Below the pieces are notes generated by a model that did no database searches, had not been told where the DNA came from, and saw only the letters and a list, made by a program, of their open reading frames with translations. A program made the position numbers and the translations under genes. From an uncultured Clostridia bacterium (lineage in GTDB: Bacteria; Bacillota_A; Clostridia; UMGS1840; HGM11507), in assembly GCA_934403665.1 (NCBI GenBank), contig CAKRUL010000018.1, positions 1 through 10,888 of the forward strand: a stretch of 10,888 nucleotides of DNA. The letters are read 5' to 3'. Of the stretch, positions 6,040-10,888 are shown one piece after another. Each line of letters starts with the position of its first letter. Position 1 is the stretch's first letter.

Positions 6040-6411
6040 ATGCGGAAACTGTTCCAAAGCTTTCAATATGCCTGGACGGGGGTAAGAGACTGTTTTCGGG
6101 AGGAGCGAAATTTTAAGATACATACGCTGGCGGCAGTGCTGGCAATCGGTGCAGGGCTGTTTTTCCGGCTTCCGGTGTCCCAGATTGCGGCAGTGCTTTT
6201 GGCAATTGCGCTGGTGATGGGAGCGGAAATTTTCAACACAGCGATTGAGAACACGTTGGATCTCATCTGCGGAGAATATAATGAAAGAGTGAAGAAAACC
6301 AAGGATATTGCGGCGGGAGCTGTTCTGATTTGTGCAATCGTTGCCGCGGTGATTGGTTTGATGGTCTTTTTGCCGCCCTTTCTGGAATGGATGGGGTGGG
6401 GAATCCGATGA
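6040..6411 (+). CDS. dgkA: Undecaprenol/diacylglycerol kinase, DgkA family
   Basis: In Gram-positive bacteria DgkA phosphorylates undecaprenol with ATP, recycling the lipid carrier of cell-wall synthesis; it is an integral membrane enzyme. The 123-residue protein matches the Bacillus subtilis enzyme in length. A short basic amphipathic N-terminus (1-28) precedes three membrane helices (about 29-47, 50-67 and 93-114). The catalytic signature AEIFNTAIENTLDL holds E63, N66, E70 and D74, and the KTKDIAAGAV segment carries D89 and G93. The frame is open further upstream, but GGAGGA (6029-6034) marks the ATG at 6040. It overlaps the next gene by four bases (ATGA). In Bacillus, cdd and era follow dgkA; neither is here. 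Confidence 0.94.
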   Translation: MRKLFQSFQYAWTGVRDCFREERNFKIHTLAAVLAIGAGLFFRLPVSQIAAVLLAIALVMGAEIFNTAIENTLDLICGEYNERVKKTKDIAAGAVLICAIVAAVIGLMVFLPPFLEWMGWGIR

Positions 6412-8129
6412 TGAAACAGCAATTGACCTTAGTCGCCATAAACGCAAAATATTCTCACACATCGCTTTCCATCCGGAGTTTAAGAAGTTATCTGGTCGCA
6501 CAGGGTATGGAGGCGCCCTGCTGTGTGGAATGCACCATAAACGATCCTTATCCGGTCATTCTGGAGCGGATTCTGCAAGCCGGGGGAGATCTGATCGGCC
6601 TTTCCTGTTATATCTGGAATGCACAGCTTGTGAAACAGCTGAGCTTTGACATCAAAGCGCTGCAGCCTGAAAAAAAGCTTTTTATCGGGGGACCGGAGGT
6701 GTCCTTCCGCGGACAGGATGCGTTCTCGGAATATGCGGCGGATATGATGATAAAAGGGGAGGGGGAGCTTCCTCTTTTTCAATATTTGCAGGGGGAACCT
6801 CCGGAAACCATCCGGGGAATCATGACGCCGCTGTATGACAATGGTCTTGCAGAAAATGTTCCGCTGAAGGAGATTCCTTTTGTTTACGGAGAGGATGAAC
6901 TGGAGAAGTTTCAGAACCGCGCAGTCTATTACGAGACAACAAGAGGCTGTCCCTTTCGGTGCTCTTTCTGTATTTCCTCTTTGTCGGACGGAGTGCGCGC
7001 CTTGCCGATGGAACGGATTAAAAAAGAACTCCAGCTGTTCATCGACAAAAAGATCCGCAGGGTGAAGCTGGTGGATCGCACGTTTAACTATGACAGAAAA
7101 CGGGCTTACGAAATCTTTCAATATATTATTGATCACAGCAAGGAAACCTGCATTCATTTCGAGGTGGGGGCAGACTTGTTTGACGAGCAGACGTTATGTT
7201 TACTGAAAACCGCGCCTTCCGGAATCATTCAGTTTGAAGCCGGGGTGCAGACCACCAATCCCGAGACCTCGCGGCTGATTTACAGAACCCATTCCTTGGA
7301 AAAGCTCAAGCGCAATGTCGGGATGCTGAAGCAGTGCAATATCCGCCTGCATTTAGATTTGATTGCCGGTTTGCCTAAGGAAAATATGCAGTCCTTTTAC
7401 CGCAGCTTTGATGACATCTACCGTCTAGAACCGGATATTCTTCAGCTGGGATTTTTAAAGATGCTGTATGGGTCAAAAATCAGAAAAGAGGCGGATCTCT
7501 TTCATTATATATATAGGAAAGAGCCTCCCTATGAGGTGTTGAAGAATGACTGTCTTTCATTTTCGGAGCTTATGCGTTTGAAAGATATGGAGGAGGCGGT
7601 GGAGATCTATCACAATTCCCGCAGCTTTGTGTCAGCGCTTCAATATGTGTTTCGGGAAAATGAGATTCGCCCGTCTGTATTCTTTGATGCGGCGGGACAA
7701 GCTCTGAAAAGAGAGGGGAAAGTGGGCTTCAAAGAGCAGTTTGTGCTGTTAGGAAGGATTTACCGTGCGCTGGATTTGAAAAAAAGCGATGATTTTCTGG
7801 AACATTTGAAGTATGATTACGTCCAAAAGAACAGAGGGTCGCTTCCCGGCTGCTTTGCAAATTTCAAATCTGCACAGGCATCGAAAGCATTTTTTGCGAT
7901 GCTGGACAAGGAAGAGACTGTCTCGAAGTATTTCCCCTGGCTTTGCAAATACAAACCAAAGGAAAGAAAGAAAATGGTGGACTTTGAACTCTTCCGTTTT
8001 GAGAAGGAGAAAAAACTGTTTGCCTTCGACAGAAAAAATGGGATTGTGGTTGATTTTTCCTCCGAGTTGATGTATGATGATTTAGAATTTGGTGTTTTTT
8101 CTCAATGTGAAAATTCTGTGAAGGAATGA
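6408..8129 (+). CDS. B12-binding domain / radical SAM protein with DUF4080-type C-terminus
   Basis: The 573-residue protein belongs to the cobalamin-binding radical SAM group whose members in Clostridia end in a DUF4080-type region; substrate unknown. Residues about 1-140 form the B12-binding-like domain (LTLVAINAKYSHTSLSIRSL, GDLIGLSCYIWN, FIGGPEVSF), but the DxHxxG motif that would give the lower axial histidine is not visible. The iron-sulfur cluster motif CxxxCxxC is C181, C185, C188 in TTRGCPFRCSFC, followed by a radical SAM barrel to about residue 365 (RRVKLVDRTFNYD, FEAGVQTTNPET, DLIAGLPKE). The rest is the C-terminal accessory region. The start is the first of two adjacent ATG codons, overlapping the dgkA stop by four bases; the second ATG (6411) is equally possible, and the upstream GGTGGGG is only a fair ribosome site. 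Coupling to dgkA suggests cotranscription, not shared function. Confidence 0.88.
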   Translation: MMKQQLTLVAINAKYSHTSLSIRSLRSYLVAQGMEAPCCVECTINDPYPVILERILQAGGDLIGLSCYIWNAQLVKQLSFDIKALQPEKKLFIGGPEVSFRGQDAFSEYAADMMIKGEGELPLFQYLQGEPPETIRGIMTPLYDNGLAENVPLKEIPFVYGEDELEKFQNRAVYYETTRGCPFRCSFCISSLSDGVRALPMERIKKELQLFIDKKIRRVKLVDRTFNYDRKRAYEIFQYIIDHSKETCIHFEVGADLFDEQTLCLLKTAPSGIIQFEAGVQTTNPETSRLIYRTHSLEKLKRNVGMLKQCNIRLHLDLIAGLPKENMQSFYRSFDDIYRLEPDILQLGFLKMLYGSKIRKEADLFHYIYRKEPPYEVLKNDCLSFSELMRLKDMEEAVEIYHNSRSFVSALQYVFRENEIRPSVFFDAAGQALKREGKVGFKEQFVLLGRIYRALDLKKSDDFLEHLKYDYVQKNRGSLPGCFANFKSAQASKAFFAMLDKEETVSKYFPWLCKYKPKERKKMVDFELFRFEKEKKLFAFDRKNGIVVDFSSELMYDDLEFGVFSQCENSVKE

Positions 8130-8138
8130 ACAAATCAC

Positions 8139-8167
8139 TTGACAAAAGACGGTATTTGCAATATAAT
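8139..8167 (+). promoter_or_regulatory. Consensus sigma-A promoter of pyrG
   Basis: TTGACA (8139-8144), 17 bases, TATAAT (8162-8167): a perfect vegetative promoter, beginning nine bases after the stop of the radical SAM gene. The start should be near 8174, leaving a leader of about 30 bases. No terminator separates the two genes. Confidence 0.9.
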
Positions 8168-8205
8168 TAAAACATATGCTGAATGAAGGGGAGGTATGTC
8201 GAGAA

Positions 8206-9813
8206 ATGGCAGTAAAATATATTTTTGTAACCGGCGGTGTTGTTTCCGGTCTGGGAAAGGGCATCACGGCAGCGTCCCTCGGCAAACTTCTGAAATTGAG
8301 AGGCTATCACGTAACCATCCAAAAATTCGATCCGTATATTAATGTGGATCCGGGGACGATGAGTCCCTATCAGCACGGCGAAGTTTTCGTGACAGAAGAC
8401 GGTGCCGAGACGGATTTGGATTTGGGACATTACGAGCGATTCATTGATGAGAATCTGAATCAGTTTTCCAATGTGACGGCCGGCCGGGTTTACTGGTCGG
8501 TGCTCAATAAGGAGCGCCGCGGTGACTATCTGGGCGGAACCGTTCAGGTGATTCCACATATCACAAATGAAATCAAGCACAATATTTACAGAGTTGCAAA
8601 AGAGACCAATACAGAGATTGTGATCACCGAAATCGGCGGCACAGTCGGCGACATCGAAAGCCTGCCTTTCATCGAGGCAATCCGGCAGGTGGCATGTGAG
8701 GTTGGCCGTGAGAACTGCATGTTCATTCATGTGACATTGGTTCCCTATCTGGCATCCTCCGGCGAACAGAAATCGAAGCCCTCGCAGCACAGTGTGAAGG
8801 AACTCCTGGGGTTGGGGATCCAGCCGGACATGCTTGTGTGCCGGTCGGAAATTCCGTTGTCAAAGGAATTGAAAGACAAACTCGGACTTTTCTGCAATAT
8901 GAGAAGCGAGTGCGTCATTGAGAACCGAGACGCCCATGTATTATATGAAGTTCCGCTGATGCTGGAAAAACAGAACATCTCCCGTGTTGTTCTGGAACGC
9001 TTGAGCCTTCCTGCCGGTGAGATTGACCTTTCCGGTTTGCAAGACCTGGTGGAACGGATCAAGAATTTGAAAAAGCGCACAAAGATTGCATTGGTCGGCA
9101 AATATGTCGATCTGCATGATGCCTATATCAGTATCGCAGAGTCCTTAAAGCATGCCGGATATTATAACGGCACCGCTGTCGAGATCAAATGGATCAACTC
9201 CGAGTATCTGACAGAGGAAAAAGCGGACGAGATGCTCTCGGACGCAGACGGTATTCTGGTTCCCGGCGGATTCGGGGACAGGGGCATTGAAGGCAAGATC
9301 ACAGCAGTGAAATATGCCAGGGAGCATAAGGTACCCTTCTTCGGTATCTGCCTTGGAATGCAGCTGGCGGTTGTGGAGTTTGCCAGAAATGTTGCAGGTT
9401 TGAAGGGAGCACATTCCAAGGAGCTGAATCCAAAGACAGACTTCCCGGTCATCGATTTGATGCAGGAACAGTATGAAATCAGCGATTTGGGCGGAACCAT
9501 GCGGCTGGGCAAATATCCTTGTGTGCTGAAAGAAGGTACCAAAGCGTTTGACGCATACCGTACCGCTGAAATTTCGGAACGTCACCGGCATCGTTATGAG
9601 TTCAACAATTCGTTCCGGGATATGCTGGAAAGCAAAGGTTTGATTTTGGCGGGGCAGTCCCCGAACGGCAGCTTGGTGGAAATTGTCGAGCTGGCAGAGC
9701 ATCCTTGGTTTGTGGGCGTGCAGTTCCATCCGGAATTCAAGTCCAGACCGGAAAGACCCCACCCGCTGTTCCGTGATTTTGTTGCCGCTGCGTTACAGAA
9801 TCAAGGCAAATAA
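8206..9813 (+). CDS. pyrG: CTP synthase
   Basis: PyrG makes CTP from UTP, ATP and glutamine in the cytosol, the last step of pyrimidine nucleotide synthesis. The 535-residue protein has the usual length. The N-terminal synthetase domain begins [16 protein letters not shown] (P-loop) and continues with [20 protein letters not shown]. The class I glutamine amidotransferase domain (about 290-535) carries the triad C382 in GICLGMQ, H508 and E510 in FHPEF. The frame is open back to an ATG at 8176, but that codon lies at the predicted transcription start with no ribosome site; GGGGAGG (8188-8194) supports the ATG at 8206, 11 bases on. The Bacillus-type regulation, where transcripts start with a G run, is not apparent: the initial bases would be A-rich. 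Regulation is therefore open. No terminator is visible behind it. Confidence 0.97.
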   Translation: MAVKYIFVTGGVVSGLGKGITAASLGKLLKLRGYHVTIQKFDPYINVDPGTMSPYQHGEVFVTEDGAETDLDLGHYERFIDENLNQFSNVTAGRVYWSVLNKERRGDYLGGTVQVIPHITNEIKHNIYRVAKETNTEIVITEIGGTVGDIESLPFIEAIRQVACEVGRENCMFIHVTLVPYLASSGEQKSKPSQHSVKELLGLGIQPDMLVCRSEIPLSKELKDKLGLFCNMRSECVIENRDAHVLYEVPLMLEKQNISRVVLERLSLPAGEIDLSGLQDLVERIKNLKKRTKIALVGKYVDLHDAYISIAESLKHAGYYNGTAVEIKWINSEYLTEEKADEMLSDADGILVPGGFGDRGIEGKITAVKYAREHKVPFFGICLGMQLAVVEFARNVAGLKGAHSKELNPKTDFPVIDLMQEQYEISDLGGTMRLGKYPCVLKEGTKAFDAYRTAEISERHRHRYEFNNSFRDMLESKGLILAGQSPNGSLVEIVELAEHPWFVGVQFHPEFKSRPERPHPLFRDFVAAALQNQGK

Positions 9814-9864
9814 AAGGGTTCAAGACAAAAAAAAGACAGTATCATTACAGTTGTGTTACAAAGA

Positions 9865-9893
9865 TTGACACTCTGAGAAACCTTTGTTATAAT
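9865..9893 (+). promoter_or_regulatory. Consensus sigma-A promoter with extended -10, for the SLH protein
   Basis: TTGACA (9865-9870), 17 bases, TATAAT (9888-9893), with TGT directly before the -10 (extended -10). An inverted repeat ACAAAG (9858-9863) / CTTTGT (9882-9887) embraces the -35 element, and CAAAGATTG occurs on both sides of the promoter, at 9859-9867 and 9899-9907. The promoter should be very strong, as expected for a surface-layer gene. Confidence 0.9.
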
Positions 9894-9899
9894 CAAGTC

Positions 9900-10030
9900 A
9901 AAGATTGGGTCACGCCTTTTGGCGGCGGTCCATTTTGAAGGGATCATGCATGATAGAAAGAGGTGCATGGGACCTATAAAAGAAACTCTTTCGAAAAGGA
10001 AAATTAATTTTATAAGGGAGGAATTTGAGT
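9900..10030 (+). promoter_or_regulatory. Long, structured leader of the SLH-protein mRNA
   Basis: About 130 bases of untranslated leader lie between the predicted start and the ATG. It holds a tight hairpin CGCC-TTTT-GGCG (9913-9924), a 12-base palindrome ATCATGCATGAT (9943-9954), a long-range pairing GGTCC (9927-9931) with GGACC (9970-9974), and a competing local pairing AGGT (9961-9964) with ACCT (9972-9975). The last 50 bases are A-rich and end in GGGAGG (10016-10021). It matches no riboswitch class I recognise. S-layer mRNAs are often stabilised by long leaders, which is the simplest reading. Confidence 0.5.
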
Positions 10031-10888
10031 ATGAAAAACCTCAAAAAAGTTACAGCTTTAGTTATCGTACTGGCAATGGCTTTGAGTTCAGTTGCTTTTG
10101 CAAACTTCTCTGATGTCACTGAAGATGCCAGCTATAATGAAGCTGTACAGGTAATGTCTTCTTTAGGTCTGTTGGTTGGCTATGAAGACGGCACATTCGG
10201 CCCCGACAAAACCATCACAAGAGCAGAATTTGCTGCTGTTGTTGTGAGAGCTCTGGGCATGGAAGATGCTGCAAAAGGCGCTTCCGTTAACACCATTTTC
10301 ACAGACGTTCCGGCTACTCACTGGGCTTCCGGATATGTTCAGATCGCAAATCAGCAGGGTATCATCCTGGGTTACGGTGACGGAACCTTCGGTCCTGATG
10401 ATGAAGTTCTGTACGAACAGGCTGTTAAAATGATCGAATGCGCACTGGGCTATGATGTAAAATTCAAGAAAGTTCCGGACGCTTACCCGACCTCTTACCT
10501 GGCTCAGGCAAACGCTGACGGCGTTACTGTTGGAGCTTCCGGTAAAATCGGCGACAAAGCTTCCAGAGCAATCGTTGCAAGACTGGTTTACAATGCTTTG
10601 GATGTTCCGATGATGGAACAGACCACAATCGGCGGTAACAACGGCGATGAATATTCTGTAAATCAGAACATGACTCTGTTGAGCAGCAAACTGAAATTCG
10701 CGAAAGTAGAAGGTAATGTTGCTCAGCTGTACTTCGGAAAAGATCGTTCCGACGAAATTTCTTTCGAAGTAACCAAAGCAGACGAAAAATACACCAACTA
10801 TCGCGGAAGCAATGACCTGGAAAAAGACGCTACCGTTACTCTGAAATACGGTGAAAATGTTGACGTTGCTTCTATGAAAGGCTACAAC
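10031..10888 (+). CDS. Exported SLH-domain surface protein, N-terminal part (3' end outside the window)
   Basis: SLH domains anchor proteins to cell-wall polysaccharide; this is probably an S-layer or S-layer-like protein. The 286 codons to the window edge contain no stop. Residues 1-24 form a signal peptide with a KNLKK start, a hydrophobic core and a VAFA cleavage site. SLH domain 1 (about 25-76) carries FSDV, LVGYEDGTFGPD and ITRAEFAAVV. SLH 2 (about 89-141) has FTDVPATHW and LGYGDGTFGPD, but LYEQ replaces the TRAE motif. SLH 3 (about 148-191) is degenerate and keeps only SRAIVARLVYNAL. From about 200 on the sequence is beta-rich and unrecognised. GGGAGG (10016-10021) stands nine bases before ATG. 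Codon use is strikingly biased (GCT, GTT, CTG, ATC, TTC, AAA, ACC), unlike the genes upstream and typical of very high expression. The full length cannot be known. Confidence 0.93.
   Translation, partial: MKNLKKVTALVIVLAMALSSVAFANFSDVTEDASYNEAVQVMSSLGLLVGYEDGTFGPDKTITRAEFAAVVVRALGMEDAAKGASVNTIFTDVPATHWASGYVQIANQQGIILGYGDGTFGPDDEVLYEQAVKMIECALGYDVKFKKVPDAYPTSYLAQANADGVTVGASGKIGDKASRAIVARLVYNALDVPMMEQTTIGGNNGDEYSVNQNMTLLSSKLKFAKVEGNVAQLYFGKDRSDEISFEVTKADEKYTNYRGSNDLEKDATVTLKYGENVDVASMKGYN

Noticed and set aside
8176..8205. Ten-codon N-terminal extension of PyrG from the ATG at 8176
   Set aside because: The codon coincides with the predicted transcription start, has no ribosome site, and adds residues before the normal PyrG start.
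9814..9864. Terminator behind pyrG
   Set aside because: I looked for a G+C-rich stem followed by T residues and found none; only an A-run and weak repeats are present.
9900..10030. Known riboswitch (cyclic di-GMP class I, preQ1 or SAM type) in the SLH leader
   Set aside because: None of the conserved core sequences of these classes could be found.

Overview
The window looks like chromosomal housekeeping DNA from an endospore-forming Bacillota, most likely class Clostridia. Three sporulation proteins (YlbJ, YqfC, YqfD) sit beside phoH, ybeY and a Gram-positive-type dgkA. An SLH-domain surface protein closes the window. Base composition is mixed (roughly half G+C by eye). Ribosome binding sites are strong and purine-rich, and -35/-10 promoters are easy to read, as expected for Bacillota. 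I cannot assign a genus.

Layout. Positions 1-911: the 3' end of coaD (coenzyme A synthesis), then a coiled-coil protein of unknown role, then a terminator-like hairpin. Positions 912-1327: no convincing gene, an AT-rich stretch and a candidate sporulation promoter. Positions 1328-2782: tspO (+) and ylbJ (-), which converge and overlap tail to tail by 96 bases. Positions 2783-2981: a divergent control region in which ylbJ (-) and yqfC (+) appear to have back-to-back sigma-E-type promoters built on one shared AATATT element. Positions 2982-8129: one rightward gene train, yqfC-yqfD-phoH-ybeY-dgkA-radical SAM gene, mostly with short gaps or small overlaps. Positions 8139-9813: pyrG behind a perfect TTGACA-N17-TATAAT promoter. 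Positions 9865-10888: a second perfect promoter, a leader of about 130 bases with pairing potential, and the first 286 codons of an SLH-domain exported protein that runs off the window.

How it fits together. The yqfC-yqfD-phoH-(pgpH)-ybeY-dgkA-(cdd)-era order known from Bacillus is recognisable, but pgpH is absent between phoH and ybeY. After dgkA a B12-binding/radical SAM protein stands where cdd and era would be expected. Sporulation genes (mother-cell type), RNA maturation (PhoH, YbeY) and lipid-carrier recycling (DgkA) therefore share one transcript. A candidate internal vegetative promoter inside yqfD could uncouple the essential genes from sporulation control. No mobile element, CRISPR array, tRNA or rRNA was seen. 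I found no clear new multigene system. The most interesting signals are regulatory: the shared-element divergent sigma-E promoters, a sigma-E-like promoter on tspO, and the tspO/ylbJ antisense overlap.
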